NCBI RefSeq assembly: GCF_000732945.1
Contig: NZ_CP008944.1
Location: 1,906,767-1,970,766, forward strand
From: Corynebacterium atypicum
Lineage (GTDB): Bacteria; Actinomycetota; Actinomycetes; Mycobacteriales; Mycobacteriaceae
DNA length: 64,000 bases
Reading direction: 5' to 3'
How positions within the stretch are numbered: position 1 is the stretch's first letter; every line of letters begins with the position of its first letter. The notes beneath the pieces are model-generated. The model was not told the DNA's origin and made no database searches. It worked only from the letters and a program-made list of their open reading frames with translations. The position numbers and the translations under genes are program-made. Positions 27,247 to 37,067 of the stretch are shown one piece after another.

Positions 27247-28251
27247 ATGGACGCCCAGGACCAACCCGCCACCCCCTCCCCCTCGATCACGCTTCGGTTC
27301 ATGGCCTCGCCTACCGACGTACTCATGGCCGGCACCAAGGGGGTCTCCGGCGGCCGCGTTTTGGAGTGGATTGACAAAGCCGCCTACGCGTGCGCTACCC
27401 AGTGGTCCGGCACCTACTGCGTGACCGCTTACGTCGGCCACATCCACTTCATGCGCCCTATCCCCTCGGGCCACATGGTGGAGGTGCGCTCGCGCATCGC
27501 GATGACAGGGCGCAGCTCGATGCACATCGTCAACGAGGTGCTCTCGGCCGACCCGCGTGACGGGCGCTTTTCGCGCGCCTGCGACTGCCTGGTGATATTC
27601 GTGGCGAAGGACACGGCGACGGGGCGCTCCATGCCGGTGCCCAAGTTCGAGCCGTCGGCGCAGGAGGAGCGCCGGGTCTGGGAGGCCGCGGAGTCGCGCA
27701 TCGCGTTGCGCAAGGCAATCGAGGCCGAGATGGCCAAGCAGACTTATGACGGCCCCTCGGAGGCGCCGCGGCTGATCACGCGCTTTCTTGCCAAGCCCAC
27801 GGACGTCAACTGGGGCGGCAAGGTGCACGGCGGCACCGCGATGGAGTGGATCGATGAGGCCGGCACCGCATGCACGATGGAGTTCTCCGGGATCCGCACG
27901 GTGGCGGTCTACGCCGGGGGTATCCGTTTCTACCAACCCATTTCCATCGGCGACCTGATCGAGGTGGACGCCCGCCTGATGCGCACCGACGCCCGCTCGA
28001 TGCAGATGTCTATTCACGTGCGCGCTGGCGACGCCCACCGGGGCCGCAGCGAACTCGAGACGGCCATTCACGCCACCGTGACCTACATTGGAATGGGGGT
28101 AGACGGCAACCCCCAATTCGCCCGGCAGTTCGTGCCGCGCACCGAGGAGGATATCCGGCTCGCGGATCACGCCCAGGTGCTGCGCGACCTGCGCGCCGAC
28201 TACGCCCCGAAGTCGCTGACCCCCCAAGTGACCCACCAGAGAATCGACTAG
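27247..28251 (+). CDS. Acyl-CoA thioesterase with two hotdog domains
   Basis: 334 aa with a duplicated hotdog fold. Domain 1 (about residues 10-165) has GGRVLEWIDKAAYACA; domain 2 (about residues 175-330) has HGGTAMEWIDEAGTACTMEF. Both carry the Asp in WID typical of ACOT7/YciA-type thioesterases, which hydrolyse acyl-CoAs to free acid and CoA. ATG 27247 is preferred over the GTG directly before it because AAAGGAA ends 6 nt upstream. It is divergent from the SCP-like gene across 150 bp. Confidence 0.88.
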   Translation: MDAQDQPATPSPSITLRFMASPTDVLMAGTKGVSGGRVLEWIDKAAYACATQWSGTYCVTAYVGHIHFMRPIPSGHMVEVRSRIAMTGRSSMHIVNEVLSADPRDGRFSRACDCLVIFVAKDTATGRSMPVPKFEPSAQEERRVWEAAESRIALRKAIEAEMAKQTYDGPSEAPRLITRFLAKPTDVNWGGKVHGGTAMEWIDEAGTACTMEFSGIRTVAVYAGGIRFYQPISIGDLIEVDARLMRTDARSMQMSIHVRAGDAHRGRSELETAIHATVTYIGMGVDGNPQFARQFVPRTEEDIRLADHAQVLRDLRADYAPKSLTPQVTHQRID

Positions 28252-28286
28252 CTTCTAGCTGTCCGGTCCGGGGGGAGTTTATTCAA

Positions 28287-28315
28287 TTGATCTTTTGAGT
28301 AAACCTCGGTAGGGT
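28287..28315 (+). promoter_or_regulatory. Promoter of ABC uptake cassette (leaderless)
   Basis: TTGATC (28287-28292), 17-bp spacer, TAGGGT (28310-28315), then 7 nt to GTG 28323. It is one of the clearest -35/-10 pairs in the window. No convincing DtxR palindrome overlaps it. Confidence 0.6.
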
Positions 28316-28322
28316 CAGCCTT

Positions 28323-29381
28323 GTGATCAACACCTTGGGGCTGGCTGCAGCGAGACGCCGCGCCGCAGCATGGGGCCTGGGCTTAAGCGTCGTGCTCGCC
28401 GCCACTTTCATCGTAGGCGTCGGCGCGGGCCCGGTATCCGTACCCGCCGAAGCCAGCCTCGCGATCATCGCGCACCACCTCTTTGGCGCGCCACTGGGCG
28501 CCGACCTCGCCCTCCACGACGCCATCATCTGGGAGATTCGGCTGCCGCGCATCGTCCTCGGCGGCCTGGTCGGCGCGGGGCTCGCGCTATCCGGAGCCGT
28601 CCTACAGACCCTGGTGCGCAACCTGTTGGCCGATCCCTTCGTGTTGGGCGTGAACTCTGGGGCGAGCACCGGAGCGGCCCTGGCCATCCTCTTCGGACTC
28701 GGCGCGGGGTTTGGCGATTACGCCTTGCAGGGCAGCGCATTTGTGGGCGCGCTAGCCGCCTCACTCCTGCTCTACGCCGTTGCCCGCTCCCAGGGCCGGC
28801 TGACCTCAATCCGGCTGCTCATGGCCGGCGTGGCCATCGGCTACGCACTCTCCGCCGTGACCAGCTTCTTAATCTTCGCCTCCGATAGCGCAGAGAGTTC
28901 GCGCTCGGTGATGTTCTGGCTGCTCGGCTCCCTGGGCCTGGCCCGCTGGGACGGGCCACTCGCCGTGGTCGCCGTGGTCGTCGCGCTCAGCACCGCGGTG
29001 TTGATGCTGGTCAGCAGGAACCTCGACGCGCTGTCGGTGGGCGACGACACGGCCCTAACCGCCGGGGTGAACCCGGAGCGATTCCGGGCCTTCATGCTCG
29101 TCGTCGTCTGTCTGCTCGTCGGCGCGATCGTCCCGATGGCCGGCTCGATCAGCTTCGTCGGCCTAGTAGTCCCCCACCTCGCCCGGCGGTTTGTCGGCGG
29201 CTCTCACCGCGTGGTCATCCCGATCAGCGCGCCCATGGGCGCGATCCTGCTGATCTGGGCCGACATCGGCGCGCGCACCCTGCTCGCACCCCGCGAGCTG
29301 TCCATCGGGATCATCACCGCGCTCGTCGGCGCGCCCTTCCTCCTTATCCTCGTGCGTCGTATGCACGCCTCCGCGGGCTGA
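28323..29381 (+). CDS. FecCD/BtuC-type ABC transporter permease
   Basis: 352 aa with about 9-10 transmembrane segments and the FecCD hallmarks: LPRIVLGGLVGAGLALSGAVLQTLVRNLLADP (about residues 75-105), LGVNSGASTGAALA and GSISFVGLVVPHLARR. The GTG start is fixed by the promoter 7 nt upstream. It is the first gene of a plus-strand cassette with a binding lipoprotein, an ATPase and a methyltransferase. Substrates of this class include ferric siderophores, heme and corrinoids; a related actinobacterial cassette is predicted to carry coenzyme F420-0. Sequence alone does not decide. Confidence 0.9.
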   Translation: MINTLGLAAARRRAAAWGLGLSVVLAATFIVGVGAGPVSVPAEASLAIIAHHLFGAPLGADLALHDAIIWEIRLPRIVLGGLVGAGLALSGAVLQTLVRNLLADPFVLGVNSGASTGAALAILFGLGAGFGDYALQGSAFVGALAASLLLYAVARSQGRLTSIRLLMAGVAIGYALSAVTSFLIFASDSAESSRSVMFWLLGSLGLARWDGPLAVVAVVVALSTAVLMLVSRNLDALSVGDDTALTAGVNPERFRAFMLVVVCLLVGAIVPMAGSISFVGLVVPHLARRFVGGSHRVVIPISAPMGAILLIWADIGARTLLAPRELSIGIITALVGAPFLLILVRRMHASAG

Positions 29382-29429
29382 CGCGCGCTTAGCTGCGCCT
29401 GCAAGCCCCCACTGAAGAAAGTAGCCAAT

Positions 29430-30443
29430 ATGAAGCTCAACGCCCTCGCCGCGGTAATTGCTGCCCTGGCGATCGCCGGCCCCTTGACTGCCTGCACCAG
29501 CTCGCCGGGCTCCGGAAGCGCAACCGACCAAACCACCGCCGCGGCCGGCACCACTACCGGCGCGACCAGCGTAACCAACTGCGGTGCCGAGGTCACCTTC
29601 GATGAGGCCCCGCAGCGGGTCACGCTGCTCAAGCCGGCCTCGGTCCCCTCCCTGGCCGAGCTCGAGCTCTTGGACAAGGTCACCGCCAAGGCCGGCCGGT
29701 ACCCGGCGGAGTACTACGACTCCGCCACCAACGCCGCGCTCGACCAGATCCCCTCGATCACGGACAAGCTCGATGCCGGCGGCCACCTGCAGATATCCAA
29801 GGAAGAGGTCGTAGCCACCAGCCCGGACCTCGTCACCGGCTTTACCGATACGGTCAACCGGGAGACCATGGCCGGCACTGCCGGCATCAAGATGATTGAG
29901 AACCCGGCCTTGTGCGGAGCCCTCAAGGGCGAGGCAACCTGGGAGGACGTGTTCAACGACGTGCGTCTTTTTGGCGCGATCTTTGATAAAGCGGATAAGG
30001 CCGAGGAGGTTATCGGCGAACTCAAGGACCGCATCGCGGCCTTGGAAAAGGACGCGGCCGACGCCCAGCCGACGACCGTCACCGTCCTCTACCCCACAGT
30101 CGGCGACGGGGTGACCTACGCCTACGGCACCGGTTCGGGTAGCCACCCGGTAGTCAAGTCCGCCGGGTTAGATAACGTATACGGGGACCAAAAAGACCGC
30201 GTGTTCGAGGTCACCGCAGAAGACCTGGTGGCCAAGAACCCGGACGTCATTCTGTCGCTCTACTCCGAGGGCGAGGCCGGCCCCGTCGTCGACACTATTA
30301 AGAAGATGACGGACATGGACCGCGTCACCGCCGTGCGCCACGACGCGATTCTGCCGCTGTTGCTCAACTTTGTCGAGCCGCCAACTCCCCTGGCCGTCGA
30401 CGGGCTAGAAAAGCTCGACCAGTTCCTTAAGGAGCACCGCTAA
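29430..30443 (+). CDS. Class III substrate-binding lipoprotein of the ABC uptake cassette
   Basis: 337 aa: a signal peptide with lipobox (residues 1-21 ending PLTACTSS), a Thr/Ala-rich linker, then a TroA/FecB-like fold beginning NCGAEVTFDEAPQRVTLL. The GRYPAEYYDSATNAALDQIP and GHLQISKEEVVATSPDLVTG blocks resemble, as far as I recall, the family proposed to bind F420-0 in actinobacteria (TIGR03868). A siderophore or corrinoid role remains possible. It lies 48 bp after the permease, with AAGAAAG upstream, and 3 bp before the ATPase gene. Confidence 0.87.
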   Translation: MKLNALAAVIAALAIAGPLTACTSSPGSGSATDQTTAAAGTTTGATSVTNCGAEVTFDEAPQRVTLLKPASVPSLAELELLDKVTAKAGRYPAEYYDSATNAALDQIPSITDKLDAGGHLQISKEEVVATSPDLVTGFTDTVNRETMAGTAGIKMIENPALCGALKGEATWEDVFNDVRLFGAIFDKADKAEEVIGELKDRIAALEKDAADAQPTTVTVLYPTVGDGVTYAYGTGSGSHPVVKSAGLDNVYGDQKDRVFEVTAEDLVAKNPDVILSLYSEGEAGPVVDTIKKMTDMDRVTAVRHDAILPLLLNFVEPPTPLAVDGLEKLDQFLKEHR

Positions 30444-30446
30444 AAC

Positions 30447-31232
<786 letters not shown>

Positions 31233-32050
31233 GACCGACGGCCAGCGCCCGGGCGCACCCACAGAGGGGCTTCAAAAGCGCCTCGACGAGTACTGGGACA
31301 AGCGCGCCAGCGCCTATCACAGCTACCAGCTTTCGAGCGGCCGGGCGAGCGTCGATCGCGCGCTGTGGCGCCGAATATTTCTCTCGCGCCTGCCGCGCCC
31401 GCACGGCGGGGTGCGCATTCTCGACGTGGGTTGCGGCTCGGGCTACCTGACGAATCTGCTCACCGAAGAGGGCTTCGACGTCACCGGAATCGACAGCTCC
31501 CAGGGCATGCTGACCGCCGCGCGGGCGGACGCCATCGAGCGCGCGGAGCGGCACGTCGACAGCGCGCGCTTTGTGCTTGCCGACGCCGTGTCGGTCACCG
31601 CCAGCGGCCTCGCCCGGGCCGGCGCGTTCGCGCCCTTCGACGCGGTGGTCTGCAGATTTGTGCTCTGGACGCTGCGCGACCCCGTCGCCGCGCTACGCCG
31701 GTGGGCCACGCTGGTCCGCCCGGGCGGGCGCATAGTGTGCGTGGACGCCTCCTGGTACCCGGAGGGCGTTCCCGGCGACCTCGACGTCGATTCGGAGGCC
31801 GGGCCGGACGCGTTCCGCAACACCTACAACCCGACCACCCTGTCTCTGCTGCCGCTGGCTACCGCCCACGGAGAGCTGGAGTTCATGGAGGCGTTCGAAG
31901 ACGCCGGCCTGACCGAGGTCGCGGTGAACCCCGTGCCGGAGGTCCAGGAGTACGACAGGGTCTTCGGCACCGCGCCCGGGCACGAGTCCCGGCCCCACTT
32001 CGTCGCCTCGGCGCGCGTGCCTGCCTAGCCCTCAGGAGCTGGTCGGCGCA

Positions 32051-32074
32051 CGCCTAGGCCCTATGGCCTAGGCG
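32051..32074. terminator. Perfect hairpin between methyltransferase gene and purL
   Basis: CGCCTAGGCC-CTAT-GGCCTAGGCG: a 10-bp perfect stem in the 47-bp gap between convergent genes. No U-tract on either side. Probably a bidirectional terminator or transcription buffer. Confidence 0.5.
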
Positions 32075-32075
32075 C

Positions 32076-34424
32076 CTAGCGGCGCTCCTCGAGCTCTTCG
32101 AGTTCCGCGACGTCGGCGGGGTCTGCGTTGGCTCCGACCGCGTGGTCGAAGAGCGCGGGCAGGGTACCGCTCCAGGCGGCCACCAGCTCGTCGAGGTCGG
32201 TGGCGAAGGCGTCGTCGGCGCCGGTCACGCGGAGCTCGCGGCTGGAGTCCAATGTGGCACCGACGCGCTCGAAGGGGACTCCGGCGCGGCGCACAAGCTC
32301 TTCGACCTGCGCCAGCTTGCCCTCCGTGGTGGCCAGCACCGCCCGCGAGGCGGACTCGGAAAACAGCGCGACGAAAAGCTCCGGGTGCACCTGGCTCAAG
32401 TCCAGGTCCACTCCGCGCCCGGATCCAACGGACATCTCGACGACCGTTTGGGCGATCCCGCCCTCCGAGCAGTCGTGCGCGGCGGTGATGAGCCCGTCGG
32501 CGGCCGCGGCAACGAAGAAGTCCGCCAGGCGCTCCTCGTCGCCCAGATCCACCACGGGCGGCTGGCCGGACAGCTGGCTTCCAGAGACCTCCTGCCAGAC
32601 CGAGCCGCCGAACTCGCGCTTGGTGCGCCCGAGGACCAGCAGCACCTCGCGCTCGCGCACGGAGCCGAGGACGTTGCCGACGGCGTGGGCGACGTCATCC
32701 ATCACACCCATGACGCCGACAACCGGGGTGGGCAGAATCGGCTCTTCGCCGGTCTGGTTGTAGAAGGAGACGTTGCCGCCCGAGACCGGGACGGCAAGCT
32801 TGCGCGCCCCCTCGGCCAGCCCGTGGACGGCCTCGCGGAACTGCCACATCACCGCAGGGTTTTCCGGAGAGCCAAAGTTGAGGCAGTTGGTCACCGCCAC
32901 CGGCCGGGCACCTGTCACGGCGACGTTGCGGTAGGCCTCCGCCAGCGCGAGCTGCGCGCCCCGGCGCGGGTCGAGGAAGGTGTACCGACCCGAGGCGTCG
33001 GTGGCCACGGCCACACCCCGGCCCGTCTCTTCATCGATCCGCAGCACGCCGGCGTCGCTGCCGTGGGAGCGTACGGTGTTGCCGCGCACGTAGCGGTCGT
33101 ACTGCTCGGTAATGAACGCCCGCGAGCACAGCGCCGGCGAGCTAACCATCCGCCGCAGCGCCTCCGCGAGGTCAATGCCCAGCTCCGCTGGCGTGCGCAC
33201 ATCGTCGCAGCGCTGCACCTCGTCCTGCCACTCCGGGCGCGCATAAGGCCGCTCGTAGACCGGGGCTTCGTCGGCGATAGTACGCGCCGGAGCGTCGAAG
33301 ACGACCTCGCCGCGGTGCGTCATCACCAGGTGGTCTCCTTCGGTGACCTCGCCGATCTCCGCACACGTGACGTCCCAGCGCGCGCAGATCTCGCGGAACC
33401 GGTCGACGTTCTCCGGCGCCACCACGGCGCACATCCGCTCCTGCGATTCGGAGGCCAGGATCTCCGCCGCAGACATGCCCTGAGCGCGCAGCGGAACCTG
33501 GTCGAGGTCCACCTTCATGCCACCGTCGCCGCTGGCCGCCAGCTCGCTGGTGGCGCAGGCCAGACCCGCCCCGCCCAGATCCTGGATGCCCACCACGACG
33601 CCCGCGGCGTAGAGGTCGAGGCAGCACTCGATGAGCACCTTCTCCGCAAACGGGTCGCCGACCTGCACGGCGGGCAGCTTCCGCTCGGCGCCGTCCGCGA
33701 AGGTCTCGCTGGCCAACACGGACACTCCGCCGATGCCGTCCAGGCCCGTGCGCGAGCCGAAGAGCATCACCTTGTTGCCTTTTCCGGAGGCGAAGGCGAG
33801 CTTTAAGTCCTTTTTGCGCAAGTAGCCCACGCACAGCGCGTTAACCAGGGGGTTACCCGCGTAGCTGGAGTCGAAGACTGTCTCGCCGCCGATGTTGGGC
33901 AGGCCCAGGCAGTTGCCGTAATGGGAGATTCCACCGACCACGCCGGGTAGCACCCGCTGGGTATCCGCGGCGTCGGCCGGCCCGAAGCGCAGCTGGTCCA
34001 TCACGGCGATCGGGCGCGCGCCCATAGCCATGATGTCGCGGACGATTCCGCCCACCCCGGTGGCCGCGCCCTGGTGGGGCTCCACGTACGAGGGATGGTT
34101 GTGGCTTTCTACCCGAAACGTCACGGCGTTGCCGTCGCCGATGTCGATGACCCCGGCGTTCTCTCCGATCCCGGCGAGGATCTTCGCTGACATTTCCTCC
34201 GTCATCGTCTCTCCGAAGTAGCGCAGGTGCGTCTTCGAGGACTTGTAGCTGCAGTGCTCGGACCACATCACGGAGTAGACAGTCAGCTCTGCATCGGTAG
34301 GCCTGCGCCCCAGGATCTCCCGGATGCGCTGGTACTCGTCGTCTTTCAGACCCAGCTCGCGGTAGGGCTGAAGAGTGTCCGGCGTGGCCACGGCGTGCGC
34401 GACGGTATCGGCTGGCACGATCAT
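32076..34424 (-). CDS. purL: Phosphoribosylformylglycinamidine synthase subunit PurL
   Basis: Small-type PurL (782 aa), the synthetase subunit converting FGAR to FGAM; it needs PurQ for ammonia and PurS for assembly, both encoded just upstream. Motifs include [17 protein letters not shown] near the N-terminus, [23 protein letters not shown], and [15 protein letters not shown] in the second half. It starts 17 bp after the purQ stop (operon purS-purQ-purL). Confidence 0.97.
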   Translation of the reverse strand: MIVPADTVAHAVATPDTLQPYRELGLKDDEYQRIREILGRRPTDAELTVYSVMWSEHCSYKSSKTHLRYFGETMTEEMSAKILAGIGENAGVIDIGDGNAVTFRVESHNHPSYVEPHQGAATGVGGIVRDIMAMGARPIAVMDQLRFGPADAADTQRVLPGVVGGISHYGNCLGLPNIGGETVFDSSYAGNPLVNALCVGYLRKKDLKLAFASGKGNKVMLFGSRTGLDGIGGVSVLASETFADGAERKLPAVQVGDPFAEKVLIECCLDLYAAGVVVGIQDLGGAGLACATSELAASGDGGMKVDLDQVPLRAQGMSAAEILASESQERMCAVVAPENVDRFREICARWDVTCAEIGEVTEGDHLVMTHRGEVVFDAPARTIADEAPVYERPYARPEWQDEVQRCDDVRTPAELGIDLAEALRRMVSSPALCSRAFITEQYDRYVRGNTVRSHGSDAGVLRIDEETGRGVAVATDASGRYTFLDPRRGAQLALAEAYRNVAVTGARPVAVTNCLNFGSPENPAVMWQFREAVHGLAEGARKLAVPVSGGNVSFYNQTGEEPILPTPVVGVMGVMDDVAHAVGNVLGSVREREVLLVLGRTKREFGGSVWQEVSGSQLSGQPPVVDLGDEERLADFFVAAAADGLITAAHDCSEGGIAQTVVEMSVGSGRGVDLDLSQVHPELFVALFSESASRAVLATTEGKLAQVEELVRRAGVPFERVGATLDSSRELRVTGADDAFATDLDELVAAWSGTLPALFDHAVGANADPADVAELEELEERR

Positions 34425-34441
34425 AGTGTTCTCCTCCCGGG

Positions 34442-35113
34442 TTAAGCGGCGATCTGGCCTACGACGGAGGTGAAAAGCTTCAGCCCATCCGTCGACGGCC
34501 CGGTCAGCAGATCGATGGCGTGCTCGGGGTGCGGCATCAGCCCCACCACGCGCCCGTTAGCGCTCGCGATCCCCGCGATAGCGTTCATCGAGCCGTTGAA
34601 ATTGTCCGTGTAGCGGAAGACCACCCGGCCCTCCGCCTCCAGCTCGTCGAGGGTGCGCCGATCCGCTTGGAAGCGCCCCTCCCCGTGCTTGGCCGGGATC
34701 AACATGCCCGCGCCCTGCTCCAACCCGGAGGTCCAGGCGGTCTGGTTGTTTTCCACGGTGAGCACCGTGTCCACGCAGTGGAAGTTCAGCTTCCGGTTAC
34801 GGGTCAGCGCCCCGGGCAGAAGATGCGCCTCGGTCAGGATCTGAAACCCGTTGCAGATGCCGAGCACCGGCATGCCCTTGCCTGCGGCCTCGACCACGGA
34901 CCGCATCACGGGCGCAAGCGCCGAGATCGCCCCGCTGCGCAGGTAGTCCCCATAGGAGAAGCCCCCGGGCACGACCACGGCGTCGACCTTCTTGAGGTCC
35001 TCGTCGGCGTGCCAGAGCTCCACAAGCTCCGCGCCCGCATAGCGCACTGCCCGCGCCGCGTCGACGTCGTCAAGCGTTCCCGGAAACGTGATGACCCCGA
35101 TGCGTGCGGTCAC
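34442..35113 (-). CDS. purQ: Phosphoribosylformylglycinamidine synthase subunit PurQ
   Basis: The class I glutaminase subunit (223 aa) that supplies ammonia to PurL. The nucleophile elbow is [12 protein letters not shown] (Cys near residue 87) and the C-terminal catalytic pair lies in [10 protein letters not shown]. Its start overlaps the purS stop by four bases, indicating tight coupling. Confidence 0.97.
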   Translation of the reverse strand: MTARIGVITFPGTLDDVDAARAVRYAGAELVELWHADEDLKKVDAVVVPGGFSYGDYLRSGAISALAPVMRSVVEAAGKGMPVLGICNGFQILTEAHLLPGALTRNRKLNFHCVDTVLTVENNQTAWTSGLEQGAGMLIPAKHGEGRFQADRRTLDELEAEGRVVFRYTDNFNGSMNAIAGIASANGRVVGLMPHPEHAIDLLTGPSTDGLKLFTSVVGQIAA

Positions 35114-35373
35114 TTGGCCTCCCCCTGCTCGCGCTCGGGCGCGCTGACCTCCACGGCAAAATCTTCGATCACCGTGTTGGCCAGAAGGGTCTGCGCCACC
35201 TGTTCGAGCTCCTCCCGGCTGACCGAATCCGCCACCTCGAGCTCGAAGCGCTTGCCCTGGCGTACGTCTAAGACGCCCTCGACGCCCATCCGCGCCAGCG
35301 CCCGCTGCACGGCCTGACCTTGAGGATCCAGAATTTCTGCCTTCGGCATCACATTGACTACTACCCGCGCCAC
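35110..35373 (-). CDS. purS: Phosphoribosylformylglycinamidine synthase subunit PurS
   Basis: An 87-aa structural subunit that bridges PurQ and PurL. Family features are the N-terminal strand [19 protein letters not shown] and the C-terminal [14 protein letters not shown] 35373 is preceded by AAAAGGGG at about 11-12 nt. It is the first gene of purSQL. Confidence 0.94.
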   Translation of the reverse strand: MARVVVNVMPKAEILDPQGQAVQRALARMGVEGVLDVRQGKRFELEVADSVSREELEQVAQTLLANTVIEDFAVEVSAPEREQGEAK

Positions 35374-35429
35374 TTACGCCTGTCCCCTTTTCTTAGTGTT
35401 TAAAAACTGCCAGCGTACAGATCCCCAGC

Positions 35430-36938
35430 CTAGCGGGCCGTCTGCTGCTCGGGCTGCGGGTAGGCCTCCAAGTTGATCTGCGGGGTGGGCTGGAGACGCT
35501 CCTGGGCGGGGTTGGCCACCGAGGGGTTGCGCTTGAAGTCGCCGTGCTCGTCATCCTCTGCGCTGGCCACGTAGGGGTCCTTGCCATCGAGCACGCGCCG
35601 GGCCTTATCCGCGTCCAGGGTGTGCGTCCACTTGCCCACCAACAGCGTGGCGATCGAGTTGCCGGCAAAGTTGGTCAGCGCGCGGGCCTCGGACATGAAC
35701 TTATCCACGCCCACCAACAGGTCCACCCCGTGCAAGAGCTCCGGGCGGTGCGACTGCAACCCGGCGGCCAGCGTCGCGATGCCCGCGCCCGACACGCCCG
35801 CAGCACCCTTGGAGGCGATGATCATGAAGACCAACAGCCCAATCTGCTCGCCCATGTTCATCGGCATGTTCATCGCGTCCGAGATGAAGATCGCGGCCAT
35901 CGTCATGTAGATCGCGGTGCCGTCGAGGTTGAACGAGTAACCGGTGGGCACCACGATCCCCACCGTCGACTTCTCGACGCCGATGTGCTCCATCTTGCGC
36001 ATCAGGTTCGGCAGCGCGGACTCCGAAGAACTGGTGGCGAAGATCAAGAGGTACTCGCGTCCCAGATACTTGACCAGCTTGAACACGTTAAAGCCGGTGA
36101 AGATCTTCAGGATGAGGCCCAAGACGCCGAAGATGAAGATCGCGCACGTGATGTAGAAGGCCAGGATAAGAATGCCCAGCTGCACCACCGCGTCCATGCC
36201 GGTGGCGCCGACCACGGCAGCCATCGCGCCGAAGGCGCCGATCGGAGCCAGCCAGAGGATCCAGGACAGGAGCTTGAACACGAGCTTCTGCAGGTGGGCG
36301 ACGAAGGCCAGGATCGGCTCGCCGCGCTCGCCCATCGACTGCACGGCGAAGCCGACCAGCAGCGCGATGAGCAGCACCTGCAGCACCGAGCCGGAGGTGA
36401 AGGCGGAGAAGAAGGTCTCTGGGATGATCGACTGGACAAAGCCGACCAAGCCCTCGCCCTCGGCCGGCGCAGCGCCGCCGAAGCTAGAGGACTCGTCCAC
36501 CGGGATGTTCAGGCCCTCGCCCGGGTCAATGAGGTTGCCCACGATAAGCCCCACGGCTAGCGCGAACGTGGTCATCACCATGAAGTAGGCGATGGCCAGG
36601 CCGCCGGCCTTGCCCACCGAGGCCGCCGCGCGCACCGATCCGATGCCCAGCACAATCGTGCAGAAAATGATCGGCGGCACGATCATCTTGATCAGCGCCA
36701 CAAAGCTCGTGCCCAATGGCTTGAGGCTTTCGCCGAAGGACGGCGCGACAAAGCCGACTATCACGCCGCCTATCAGAGCCGCGATGACGGCAATGTAGAG
36801 CCAGTGCGTGCGGTCTTTCCGGGGAGCCTTGGGCTCAGCGATCTTGGGATTACCCACCGGGAGATCGAACTGATTGGGAGATCCGGCGCTTTCTACAGCT
36901 TTGCTGCTATCTGGCGACCGGTGGTCATCGTGAGTCAT
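35430..36938 (-). CDS. dctA: Dicarboxylate/amino acid:cation symporter (DctA-like)
   Basis: A 502-aa DAACS-family secondary transporter. After about 45 hydrophilic residues it has eight helices and two re-entrant hairpins with the family motifs ATSSSESALPNLM (HP1), GYSFNLDGTAIYMTMA (TM7) and SKGAAGVSGAGIATLAAGL (HP2). C. glutamicum carries dctA, a C4-dicarboxylate (succinate, fumarate, malate) importer, at this chromosomal position, so that substrate is inferred; glutamate/aspartate is the alternative. Confidence 0.87.
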   Translation of the reverse strand: MTHDDHRSPDSSKAVESAGSPNQFDLPVGNPKIAEPKAPRKDRTHWLYIAVIAALIGGVIVGFVAPSFGESLKPLGTSFVALIKMIVPPIIFCTIVLGIGSVRAAASVGKAGGLAIAYFMVMTTFALAVGLIVGNLIDPGEGLNIPVDESSSFGGAAPAEGEGLVGFVQSIIPETFFSAFTSGSVLQVLLIALLVGFAVQSMGERGEPILAFVAHLQKLVFKLLSWILWLAPIGAFGAMAAVVGATGMDAVVQLGILILAFYITCAIFIFGVLGLILKIFTGFNVFKLVKYLGREYLLIFATSSSESALPNLMRKMEHIGVEKSTVGIVVPTGYSFNLDGTAIYMTMAAIFISDAMNMPMNMGEQIGLLVFMIIASKGAAGVSGAGIATLAAGLQSHRPELLHGVDLLVGVDKFMSEARALTNFAGNSIATLLVGKWTHTLDADKARRVLDGKDPYVASAEDDEHGDFKRNPSVANPAQERLQPTPQINLEAYPQPEQQTAR

Positions 36939-37067
36939 CGACGCCTCTTTTCTAGAGGAACTGAGATGGCGGTTACCCGCTCGGATGGATATTCCGTTAA
37001 TTATTCTCCGCGTGACCTAAAACTCACATTCAAGGGGTTACCCACGGTGGGTTTGCCCACGTCCCGG

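Noticed and set aside
28281..28322. Possible DtxR iron box before the ABC cassette
   Set aside because: The AGGGTCAGCC segment lacks the inverted partner half needed for the 19-bp palindrome.
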